Positions 8,429-14,476 of a DNA stretch of 17,582 nucleotides are shown piece by piece. This stretch comes from Nitrospinota bacterium (GTDB taxonomy: Bacteria > Nitrospinota > Nitrospinia > Nitrospinales > VA-1): assembly GCA_002731985.1 (NCBI GenBank), contig PCCT01000028.1:21868-39449 (forward strand), written 5' to 3'. The notes under the pieces are model-generated. The model had not been told where the DNA came from. It worked only from the letters and a program-made list of their open reading frames with translations, and ran no database searches. The translations under genes were made by a program, and so were the position numbers. Position 1 is the first letter of the stretch. The number at the start of each line of letters is the position of its first letter.

Positions 8429-8623
8429 ATGGAGGGTGAGTCCCTTTGGTTTTTAAGCCAAGTTCTTGCTGAATCGGGTGACAGCGATCAGGCGATTAAG
8501 TGGTGTAAAACGGCGCTGGATATATTTGAGCGTATCAGTCATCCAGAAGCTAAAAAAGTGAGGGAACAACTTTTGGCGTGGGGTGGAACGACAGAGGAAA
8601 ACTGTTTGACTGACGGCGGTTAG
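8429..8623 (+). CDS. TPR-like helical protein or remnant; homology begins before its first start codon
   Basis: The first usable start in this frame is ATG 8429, giving 64 residues. The sequence has a TPR helix pair: [34 protein letters not shown], with the usual small residue and GD turn. The helical repeat clearly continues upstream of the ATG. From 8378 the same frame reads VHYKNAAQLFIKIKDCK, a typical end of a preceding TPR helix, and the frame is open back to 8306 without any ATG, GTG or TTG. The gene is therefore probably the C-terminal part of a longer protein whose start is in another frame (see the ORF at 8242). Its TAG stop overlaps the glyQ stop by 3 bases on the opposite strand. 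TPR proteins mediate protein contacts; no specific function can be assigned. Confidence 0.5.
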   Translation: MEGESLWFLSQVLAESGDSDQAIKWCKTALDIFERISHPEAKKVREQLLAWGGTTEENCLTDGG

Positions 8624-9498
8624 GCGGGCGATTTTTTTAGTAAAGGATAACCCATTTCCTCACGTTGGCTCACATATCCCTCAGCGCACAGGCGGGCAAG
8701 CTTCCTGACCCTACCTATATACCCAGTGCGCTCCGTAACGCTTATGGCCCCTCGGGCATCCAGCTGATTGAAGGCGTGCGAGCATTTCAGGGTAAAGTCA
8801 TACGCGGGCAAGACCAGATTTTTGTCCAGCAATTCAGATGCTTCGGTCTCATACATTTCGAACCATTTAAGGAAACGGTCTTTATCTGCCGCTTCAAAAT
8901 TAAAACGGGAAAACTGTTTCTCCGTTTCCAAATGAACGTCACCATACTTGACCGTGTCATTCCATTGCAGATCATACACATTGTCAATATTTTGCAGGTA
9001 CATGGAAATACGTTCCAAGCCGTAAGTCAATTCCACCGTTACAGGTGAAAGGTCGATTCCCCCCACCTGTTGGAAATAAGTAAACTGGGTGATTTCCATT
9101 CCATCCAACCATACCTCCCAACCCAAACCCCAGGCGCCAAGTGTTGGGGACTCCCAATCGTCCTCAACGAACCGAATGTCATGCTTCATCGGATCAATTC
9201 CTAGGGCAACCAGACTGTCCAGATAAAGCTTTTGGGCTTCATCGGGAGAGGGTTTGAGGATCACCTGAAACTGATAATAATGTTGCAGGCGATTTGGATT
9301 TTCACCATATCGACCGTCAGTGGGTCGGCGGGAGGGTTCTACATAGGCCGCGCTATAGGGCTCCGGCCCGAGCACACGAAAAAACGTGGCTGGATTAAAC
9401 GTTCCCGCTCCAACTTCGATATCATAAGGCTGGTGCACAACACAACCGCGCGATGCCCAGTAATTCTGCAATGAGATGATTACATCTTGAAATTTCAT
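8620..9498 (-). CDS. glyQ: Glycine--tRNA ligase alpha subunit
   Basis: This 292-residue protein is the catalytic alpha chain of alpha2beta2 glycyl-tRNA synthetase. Family hallmarks are visible: [19 protein letters not shown] at the N-terminus, the [12 protein letters not shown] segment, [30 protein letters not shown], and the class II motif region [22 protein letters not shown]. The frame extends to a TTG at 9534. The family starts at the M-x-F-Q-x-x-I position and ATG 9498 has AGG about 7 bases upstream, so 9498 is preferred. It is divergently arranged from the gene at 9604. Unusually, it is not adjacent to glyS: a plus-strand ORF region lies between them, and the glyQ stop overlaps the end of that ORF. 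Confidence 0.97.
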   Translation of the reverse strand: MKFQDVIISLQNYWASRGCVVHQPYDIEVGAGTFNPATFFRVLGPEPYSAAYVEPSRRPTDGRYGENPNRLQHYYQFQVILKPSPDEAQKLYLDSLVALGIDPMKHDIRFVEDDWESPTLGAWGLGWEVWLDGMEITQFTYFQQVGGIDLSPVTVELTYGLERISMYLQNIDNVYDLQWNDTVKYGDVHLETEKQFSRFNFEAADKDRFLKWFEMYETEASELLDKNLVLPAYDFTLKCSHAFNQLDARGAISVTERTGYIGRVRKLARLCAEGYVSQREEMGYPLLKKSPA

Positions 9499-9603
9499 GA
9501 CTGCCTGTCTATCAAACGCATTGTTAAAAGTCAACTCTGCTTTCTGGCCCGGAGCTTTTCTGATAAAGTGTGAATCACGTAACTCTCTCTATGGAACTGG
9601 ATT

Positions 9604-9975
9604 ATGCATGTCATTTACCGTACCGCACCGTTGGAAGAAGTTCTCCGCATTGTCGAGTATTGTCGCAACTATAACGTGAAAAGCGGCGGGATATTTGAAG
9701 TGTATCCGGACCCCGACGAAATTCTGTTTATGATTATAGTCAACTCTTGTTCCGAAACGGACCCCAATCATCAACTTCGCCCGTTGGGTGCTTTTTACTG
9801 CAACTATTCCGGTCCCGGAGTGATCACGATTGAGGATGAAGACCCTCACTTCGATGGAGCGGAATCACGCAAGCGGCATGTCGCAGCCATTAAACAGGTT
9901 ATAGATATCCTGCTTAAGGAAGGTTTCCCCGGAACACACATCAGTTTCAACGACCTGCGAACTTTGAAAGCTTAA
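9604..9975 (+). CDS. Unrecognised 123-residue protein
   Basis: I do not recognise this protein. It is a compact soluble alpha/beta sequence: an N-terminal helix (LEEVLRIVEYCRNYNV), alternating strands (GIFEVYPD, EILFMIIVNS, PLGAFYCNYSG, GVITIEDED), then a helix (KRHVAAIKQVIDILLKEG) and a short C-terminal tail. It has three Cys residues with no zinc-type spacing, and no signal or membrane segment. ATG 9604 is the first start after an in-frame TAA at 9580. Its Shine-Dalgarno is weak. It is transcribed away from glyQ across a 105-base gap, where both promoters should lie. The balanced composition suggests a real, folded protein. Confidence 0.65.
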   Translation: MHVIYRTAPLEEVLRIVEYCRNYNVKSGGIFEVYPDPDEILFMIIVNSCSETDPNHQLRPLGAFYCNYSGPGVITIEDEDPHFDGAESRKRHVAAIKQVIDILLKEGFPGTHISFNDLRTLKA

Positions 9976-10008
9976 GTAAAATCGATGTTGTGTTGAACAC
10001 GTCGTGTC

Positions 10009-10029
10009 GGCCTAAGCCTGTCGAAGGCC
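10009..10029. repeat. Short palindromic REP-like motif
   Basis: GGCCT (10009-10013) and AGGCC (10025-10029) flank an 11-base centre containing GCCTGTCGA. The minus-strand reading CCTTCGACAGGCTTAGGCCG resembles a palindromic intergenic motif of the form CCTTCGACAGGCTCAGG that I recall from many bacterial genomes. It lies between two convergent genes. The resemblance is from memory; no copy-number evidence exists within this window. Confidence 0.3.
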
Positions 10030-10085
10030 TCTACCTATCGGGAACTACGGTTTTCAATTAAATTGTTGAGTATCGAAACACCACT

Positions 10086-10529
10086 CTATTGGCCAATTCC
10101 CATTTCGATCGGTTCGTTCTGATATGAAAAAACTACACGGTTGGGGTAAATAGATTTTAAAACTACAGTTTGAACAGAATCGCCCATTCGCAATTTCAAA
10201 TTACTTCTGTCTGGTGTCGTAACAATGATGTGATTGGATGAACTCCCCTCATCAAAAAAAATGATCCCCTTAACCTGCGCACCAGGAACAAAGCCATTTC
10301 TAATTTTTGGCGGGGCGGGGGGACTATTTTTTGCCTGAGTGGTGGCAGATCGAATCAAGCTCCCGATTTCTTCGGGGCCCTCAGGAACAAGAGGCTCTTC
10401 TTTAAAACCATTTTCTTTGAGACTCTCGGGATCGGGCAGTTCTTCCTTGGAAAATGGTTTGGGAAACGGTTCCGCTACGGGTTTGGGTTGCGGTGCTTGT
10501 TTTATCACCGGAGGAGGATCGATTATCAT
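10086..10529 (-). CDS. GspB-like C-terminal ORF (Pro-rich linker plus beta domain)
   Basis: A 147-residue ORF in the same frame as the upstream ORF, separated by one TGA plus five sense codons. Residues 1-70 are rich in Pro, Glu and Lys and look like a periplasmic linker. Residues 78-147 resemble the small beta domain of type II secretion protein B. On its own it has no membrane segment or signal peptide, so without joining to the first half it would stay in the cytosol. This argues that it belongs to one broken or read-through gene rather than being an independent gene. Confidence 0.6.
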   Translation of the reverse strand: MIIDPPPVIKQAPQPKPVAEPFPKPFSKEELPDPESLKENGFKEEPLVPEGPEEIGSLIRSATTQAKNSPPAPPKIRNGFVPGAQVKGIIFFDEGSSSNHIIVTTPDRSNLKLRMGDSVQTVVLKSIYPNRVVFSYQNEPIEMGIGQ

Positions 10530-10544
10530 TTGTCGGGTTAGGAA

Positions 10545-10925
10545 TCATTTGAGGAAACCAAAAGCCTGTTCGGGTTTCGTCGCGGTTTCATTTTCATCAC
10601 CTAGTATTCCTGCCATAGAAACCCCTTCGAAGGTACGGGGTTTTGGCAATTTTGTAGCGGATGGTTTTTGTTGAGAAGATGCGGTAACACGCGCGACCCG
10701 GGCCGATTCTTTTTCGCTGGGTGACCAGTAATAATAACCATCTGCCCCCGCAATCAATAAGCCCAGAACAATTGCCTTGATCAGGAAAAAACCACGGCGC
10801 TCTGCTTTGACTGCCTTGGGGTAGATAGCATCCTCCTGGAGGACCATTCCTTTCAGGTCGAGCTTCTGATCGAGAACACTTTTTTCTTCCTCAAGTTTTT
10901 TGAGGGTCTTCAGGATGGTGCTCAT
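10545..10925 (-). CDS. GspB-like N-terminal ORF (membrane anchor half)
   Basis: The 126-residue product if the TGA at 10545-10547 is respected. It contains an N-terminal amphipathic coiled-coil-like region (ILKTLKKLEEEKSVLDQKL) and a single membrane segment (GFFLIKAIVLGLLIAGADGYYYW), followed by a polar tail. It would insert in the inner membrane without the C-terminal periplasmic domain. It is coupled to gspA through a 4-base ATGA overlap. It is in the same frame as the ORF at 10086-10529. Confidence 0.6.
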   Translation of the reverse strand: MSTILKTLKKLEEEKSVLDQKLDLKGMVLQEDAIYPKAVKAERRGFFLIKAIVLGLLIAGADGYYYWSPSEKESARVARVTASSQQKPSATKLPKPRTFEGVSMAGILGDENETATKPEQAFGFLK

Positions 10926-13063
10926 GGATTAACGAGTTTTGGCGTCTGGTAAATACTGGACAGTCCATACAACATGACCCTGCTTTCCGTGCCGAACCAG
11001 CCATCGTCTTTTATGTGGTGTGCCCGTTGAAACCTTGCAACCGACAACTGGGTATTCGGACCATAAGTGGGCGCTTCCAGCCCCTGGAAGAATCCTAGCA
11101 AGGAAAGGTTTTTCTGTAACCAGATGGCAGGCCTTCCTTTAAATCCCGGACCTAAACTTTCCGGCAGGCTTTCAAAATCTTTCCAAAGGATGATTGCCTT
11201 ACGCGTCCACATAGATTCGATTAACTCAAGAGGCATCTCTATACGATCAACTGACCCAAATACACCACGATCACCATCGATCGAAACCAGTGAGAGGTAT
11301 TTTGTCCCTTGAGCGTCAGGCAGAACAACTTCCAGAATCGCCGGATAATTGAAAGTAGAAAGTTTGTCGAAATTTGCGTTCAGGTCATAGGCTAGAAGAT
11401 TCTGCTCTTCAGCAATGGAATCCAGAAGCGCCTCTCCTTTTTCTTGATAGGGAGCCGGATCAATATTCCATTTTTTCAACACCCAGTTAATCGCTTCCAG
11501 CCGGCTTTCGGCTAGAGGCAAACTGGCGAGGTAGGTCACCAGTTTATCCTGCTGGGATATCACAAGCGGCTCTGTACTGCGGATGCGCCTGGCCTTTGGC
11601 GCCCTTACTACAGGCATTGCATCTGGAACAATGACCTCTTCCCCGGGTGCGATCAATTGCCGCATCGCTTCTGGAGATAGCGGTTTAGCCTTGGGTAAGT
11701 TTATAACAGGCGGTTGAGGCTGCAATGAACTGGGGTTAACCGGGACGATAGGATTTCCCCGGATCATCATGTTGATATCCTTGCCGCCTCGCGTATCTGC
11801 GTTGAAACCTGGAAGCATATAATAATCGATGGAGAAAAACAGGATGCCGAGCGCCGCCAATCCCGGAATAAAACTTTTCCATAAAGTGTCCGTCCAGGTC
11901 GAAATCGGGGTGAGTCCGCCAACATCTTTCACCGCCGGACGAACAATATTCGGGGTGATCTTCTTCGTGTTCATTGTGTAAGCGATGAGCAGAGAACGAT
12001 CGGCAAGGACATTGATCATGCGTGGGATGCCGTGTGAGAATTTGTAAATTGATTCTACCGCCGCACGGGTGAAGCGTACCCGACCTTTGCCCAGCGCTAC
12101 GTTGATCCGATGCTGAATGTATCCACGGGTTTCTTCCAGGTTAAGCGGAAGCAGCTCCCAACTGATGGTGATGCGCTGGCGAAGCTGGCGCAATTCGTTC
12201 TGCTCCAGCAATTCATCGAGTTCCGGCTGACCGATCAAAACAATCTGGATTAACTTTTCCGTTTCTGTTTCCAGATTCGATAACAAGCGTAACTGGTCCA
12301 GCACCTTGGGCTGAAGGGCTTGCGCCTCGTCGATGATGACAACCACCCGATGCCCCTTTTTTCTTTCCTCAAGGAGAAAAGTGTTAAGCATATCGACAAG
12401 TTTTTTTTTGCTTTCCATTTCCGATGGCAGGCCGAGTTCCGCGTTGATCGTCTGCAAAAGTTCCAGTTCGTTGATCGCCGGATTAAACACATAAGCAATA
12501 CTGAAATCCGTTCGCAACTCACGCAGGAAACTTCTACAAATTGTCGTTTTGCCCGTACCCACCTCGCCAACTATTTTGAGGAATCCGTTATTTTCCTGCA
12601 GGCCATAGACCAGATGGGCAAGGACCTCCTTGTGTTTGGGGCTCAGGTAGAGATACTTCGGGTCAGGAGTCAGGTCGAAAGGTTTTTCCGAAAAACCATA
12701 ATAGTCCTGATAAACATTTTGTCCCGGCAAATTGTTGCCATCAGACTTCTTGTCACCGTGCAGGGACATCTGCATCTGTCGTCCCGCCTCTTGCACCGAA
12801 TTGGGCGCGGGTTTCTCTTCCTTGTCCTGCACAGACGCGTTATAGGCCACGCGTTTTTCTTCGTTGAACAAAGTGTCGTATGCCTCATGGACCAGGGCAA
12901 TGCGTTCCTTGAGAGAAGGTTGCACCGCATACGAAAAATTCTCTGCTGAAGAATCAAAGCGCTGGATCATGCGGTCATAAGCTTCGTTAATTTCTTTTTG
13001 CGTGGCGTCAGAACGAACACCAAGAACCTTGTACGGGTTATGTCGTTGAACGTCAGTAGTCAT
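10922..13063 (-). CDS. gspA: GspA/ExeA-type ATPase with N-terminal J-like domain and C-terminal peptidoglycan-binding domain
   Basis: A 713-residue membrane ATPase of the GspA/ExeA family, which with GspB helps place the type II secretion secretin through the peptidoglycan layer. Residues about 10-76 form a J-like domain (NPYKVLGVRSDATQKEINEAY), but the HPD tripeptide is replaced by DSS in QRFDSS. The AAA domain begins YYGFSEKPFDLTPDP, with Walker A GEVGTGKTT (166-174) and Walker B VVVIIDEAQ (240-248). A membrane segment follows at about 395-417. Next come a Pro-rich linker, a C39-like region with no Cys, and a peptidoglycan-binding domain at about 640-700 (FQRAHHIKDDGWFGTES). A TTG at 13111 is also in frame; ATG 13063, just before the J-like domain, is preferred. 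A good promoter lies at 13183-13211. Confidence 0.85.
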   Translation of the reverse strand: MTTDVQRHNPYKVLGVRSDATQKEINEAYDRMIQRFDSSAENFSYAVQPSLKERIALVHEAYDTLFNEEKRVAYNASVQDKEEKPAPNSVQEAGRQMQMSLHGDKKSDGNNLPGQNVYQDYYGFSEKPFDLTPDPKYLYLSPKHKEVLAHLVYGLQENNGFLKIVGEVGTGKTTICRSFLRELRTDFSIAYVFNPAINELELLQTINAELGLPSEMESKKKLVDMLNTFLLEERKKGHRVVVIIDEAQALQPKVLDQLRLLSNLETETEKLIQIVLIGQPELDELLEQNELRQLRQRITISWELLPLNLEETRGYIQHRINVALGKGRVRFTRAAVESIYKFSHGIPRMINVLADRSLLIAYTMNTKKITPNIVRPAVKDVGGLTPISTWTDTLWKSFIPGLAALGILFFSIDYYMLPGFNADTRGGKDINMMIRGNPIVPVNPSSLQPQPPVINLPKAKPLSPEAMRQLIAPGEEVIVPDAMPVVRAPKARRIRSTEPLVISQQDKLVTYLASLPLAESRLEAINWVLKKWNIDPAPYQEKGEALLDSIAEEQNLLAYDLNANFDKLSTFNYPAILEVVLPDAQGTKYLSLVSIDGDRGVFGSVDRIEMPLELIESMWTRKAIILWKDFESLPESLGPGFKGRPAIWLQKNLSLLGFFQGLEAPTYGPNTQLSVARFQRAHHIKDDGWFGTESRVMLYGLSSIYQTPKLVNP

Positions 13064-13136
13064 AATGGGATAGGATTTTCCAAGAAGGTTTTCCAAAAGG
13101 GCAAAAACCAATCGGCACAGTAAACGTGATTTAAGG

Positions 13137-13173
13137 CGGGGCAGGAATGCGGGACGATAGGATTCTTGCCCCG
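13137..13173. other. Strong 12-bp inverted repeat in the gspA leader
   Basis: CGGGGCAGGAAT (13137-13148) pairs with ATTCTTGCCCCG (13162-13173) over 12 positions with one non-Watson-Crick pair, around a 13-base loop. No U-run follows on either strand, so it is not an intrinsic terminator. On the minus strand it starts about 3 bases after the predicted gspA transcript start, so it would form a 5'-terminal stem-loop. Confidence 0.6.
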
Positions 13174-13182
13174 TAAGGCATT

Positions 13183-13211
13183 AATATACAAAGACCTTTG
13201 CCAGATGTAAA
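13183..13211 (-). promoter_or_regulatory. Sigma70-type promoter for gspA-gspB
   Basis: On the minus strand, TTTACA (13206-13211) and TATATT (13183-13188) are separated by exactly 17 bases; each matches consensus at 5 of 6 positions. The predicted start is near 13176, giving a leader of about 113 bases before ATG 13063. This is the best promoter match I found in the window. Confidence 0.55.
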
Positions 13212-13255
13212 CACAAATTTTCTGCTCGGCACAGGGCTGATCAAAACTCAAACCC

Positions 13256-13277
13256 TTTGACAGGATAAACAGGATGA
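13256..13277. repeat. ACAGGAT tandem motif of a common intergenic repeat type
   Basis: The sequence TTTGACAGGATAAACAGGAT contains two ACAGGAT copies 9 bases apart. It resembles a short intergenic repeat of the form TTTGACAGGATTAACAGGAT that I recall from many environmental bacterial genomes. It directly precedes the palindromic element at 13286. No second copy is seen in this window. Confidence 0.35.
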
Positions 13278-13285
13278 AATTTAAA

Positions 13286-13365
13286 ATAATTCCTCCCTAC
13301 CTGTTGGCACCTTCGGCTTACGAAGGGGAGGCCGAAAGTGCCTAATGGGTATTAGGAGGGGTTAT
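13286..13365. repeat. 80-base imperfect palindromic element (MITE- or REP-like)
   Basis: The inner arms GGCACCTTCGGC (13306-13317) and GCCGAAAGTGCC (13331-13342) match at 11 of 12 positions. The outer arms also correspond: ATAATTCCTCC (13286-13296) against GGAGGGGTTAT (13355-13365), 9 of 11 on inversion. A smaller hairpin CTTCG-GCTTA-CGAAG lies inside at 13311-13325. There is no coding content and no clear target-site duplication. It sits just upstream of yacG. Confidence 0.5.
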
Positions 13366-13419
13366 GTTATATTCAAAACAAATCGAAAAAACATGTTTCC
13401 TAATCACGGTCCACTAACT

Positions 13420-13605
13420 ATGACCCAACCGAAACCAAAAACAATCCGCTGTCCCACCTGCAAAAAAGAATCGAATAAAGAAGGGAATACCTTTTACCCC
13501 TTCTGCGGTGAGCGATGCAAACTAATCGACCTTGGCCAGTGGATAGACGGAAAATATTCAATAGAAGGAAGCGACTCCTTCTCAGAAACTGATGAATCCG
13601 GCTAG
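13420..13605 (+). CDS. yacG: YacG-family zinc-binding DNA gyrase inhibitor
   Basis: A 61-residue protein with the YacG zinc-binding site: Cys11-PT-Cys14 and Cys29-GER-Cys33, within the family signature FYPFCGERCKLIDLGQWIDGKYSI, and an acidic Ser-rich tail. In E. coli YacG binds GyrB and inhibits gyrase. Length fits the family (about 65 residues). ATG 13420 puts the start ten residues before the first Cys, as is usual. In-frame ATGs at 13393 and 13345 would add 9 or 25 atypical residues, the longest beginning inside the repeat. Its TAG stop shares CTAG with the mqnA stop on the opposite strand. Confidence 0.9.
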   Translation: MTQPKPKTIRCPTCKKESNKEGNTFYPFCGERCKLIDLGQWIDGKYSIEGSDSFSETDESG

Positions 13606-14405
13606 ATAAGCTGGAGGGAAATTTTTTCGGGGATGATGCCGTGCTCGTGACAGAGGTGGCTGAAATGAGTGAGGCCTGCCATCTCATCTGCCTTTAGGTC
13701 GTAGCGGATTTTGTTTTCCAGGTAATCTTCCAGCACGTTGGTGTCCACTCGCGCTAACTCTGTGTGGGCGCGGACAATCTCTTTAATCCGTTTGCGGCCT
13801 TCCTGTTTTGCCTGCTGGATAAAGTCTTGCCTGGCTCGGTCCAGGTTGATTCCCTGACGCACAGCCACCACTGCATGCACAAAAGTTTTTCCGGTCTGCC
13901 GGAACCATTCTTCACTGAGATCGTATACGGTGATACCGGGGCCCGGATCGCCCAATGTGAGTGCCCGGTCCCCTATGATCATCGCCGCCGCGTGTTCGGC
14001 CAGCATTGACTCCAGATCGGGCGCAACAGGATGAATCTTCGTATCCGAACTGAATGGAAATAAAATTTTAAGAAGGGCTACTGAAGTTCGCGAACGAACG
14101 TCAACGGCAACAGAGGTAATTTCCGCCAGAGGTTTTTTCGCCAGCAATAATACCGTCCCCACCTGACCTCGAGAGGCGATGCACACATCAGGCACTAGGC
14201 GGTAGCTATCCGCCGACTTGAAGTATTCGACCGAGGGGATCATCGCCAAATCCACATCGCCGGATTTCAATCTATCCGCGAGTGCGGAAGGTGTGTCCGT
14301 TACTATTTGGAATCCTGCTTCGGACGCTTTTTCTTTCAGCGGTACCAGAAGAGGGCGTGCGTTCAGGAAATCGTGGATGCCGAATCTGAGTGATGGTGTG
14401 GTCAT
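13602..14405 (-). CDS. mqnA: Chorismate dehydratase MqnA (futalosine menaquinone pathway)
   Basis: A 267-residue protein of the MqnA family, which dehydrates chorismate to 3-enolpyruvylbenzoate, the first step of the futalosine route to menaquinone. The N-terminus LRFGIHDFLNARPLL matches the family's LRIG-x-x-x-YLNxxPL pattern. GDVDLAMIPSVEYF, YRLVPDVCIASRGQVGTVLLLAKKP and RSRTSVALLKILF are further family blocks. A GTG at 14444 would add 13 residues but lies inside the hppA terminator, so ATG 14405 is chosen. No Shine-Dalgarno precedes it: the bases before it are the terminator U-tract. No other menaquinone gene is in the window. MqnA and MqnD are related; the fold-level call is firm, and MqnA fits these motifs better. 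Confidence 0.85.
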   Translation of the reverse strand: MTTPSLRFGIHDFLNARPLLVPLKEKASEAGFQIVTDTPSALADRLKSGDVDLAMIPSVEYFKSADSYRLVPDVCIASRGQVGTVLLLAKKPLAEITSVAVDVRSRTSVALLKILFPFSSDTKIHPVAPDLESMLAEHAAAMIIGDRALTLGDPGPGITVYDLSEEWFRQTGKTFVHAVVAVRQGINLDRARQDFIQQAKQEGRKRIKEIVRAHTELARVDTNVLEDYLENKIRYDLKADEMAGLTHFSHLCHEHGIIPEKISLQLI

Positions 14406-14410
14406 TGGAA

Positions 14411-14451
14411 ATAAAAAAGGGGTGAAAGGCACCGGGCCCCCCACCCCTCTT
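14411..14451 (-). terminator. Intrinsic terminator after hppA
   Basis: On the minus strand the stem is AAGAGGGGTG / CACCCCTTTT (10 bp with one G-U pair), followed by a run of six T at 14413-14418. The loop contains the GC-rich GGGCCC. It starts 26 bases after the hppA stop and its U-tract ends about 8 bases before the mqnA ATG. Confidence 0.75.
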
Positions 14452-14476
14452 GAAAGTCGATCTATGAATGATCTTA

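Larger units (their letters stand above)
10086..10925 (-). pseudogene. gspB: GspB-like type II secretion protein, interrupted by an in-frame TGA
   Basis: One reading frame runs from ATG 10925 to the stop at 10086 with a single TGA at 10545-10547 (codon 127 of 280). The first part (126 residues) starts MSTILKTLKKLEEEK, the classic GspB/ExeB N-terminus, and has a membrane segment at about residues 46-67. The second part has a Pro-rich linker and then the GspB C-terminal beta domain (GAQVKGIIFFDEG to NRVVFSYQNEPIEMG). Together the pieces make a normal-sized GspB, an inner-membrane and periplasmic partner of GspA. The ATG overlaps the gspA stop as ATGA, so the genes are translationally coupled. 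Five sense codons follow the TGA before ATG 10529, which could allow reinitiation but has no Shine-Dalgarno. The stop may be a true nonsense mutation, a base-calling error or a functional split. Confidence 0.65.
13064..13419. other. Repeat-rich intergenic region between gspA and yacG
   Basis: These 356 bases separate two divergent genes and contain no gene that I can support. They hold the gspA promoter, the leader hairpin, the ACAGGAT motif and the 80-base palindrome, listed separately. An in-frame extension of yacG to an ATG at 13345 would begin inside the palindrome and is not favoured. Confidence 0.6.

Noticed and set aside
9517..9534. TTGACT-17-TAGACA as the glyQ promoter
   Set aside because: The -10 matches at only 3 of 6 positions, and the transcript would start within a few bases of the ATG.
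10489..10547. Selenocysteine insertion at the gspB TGA
   Set aside because: A small stem (CGGTG/CACCG) lies downstream, but its distance and shape do not fit a bacterial SECIS, and GspB linkers are not known selenoproteins.
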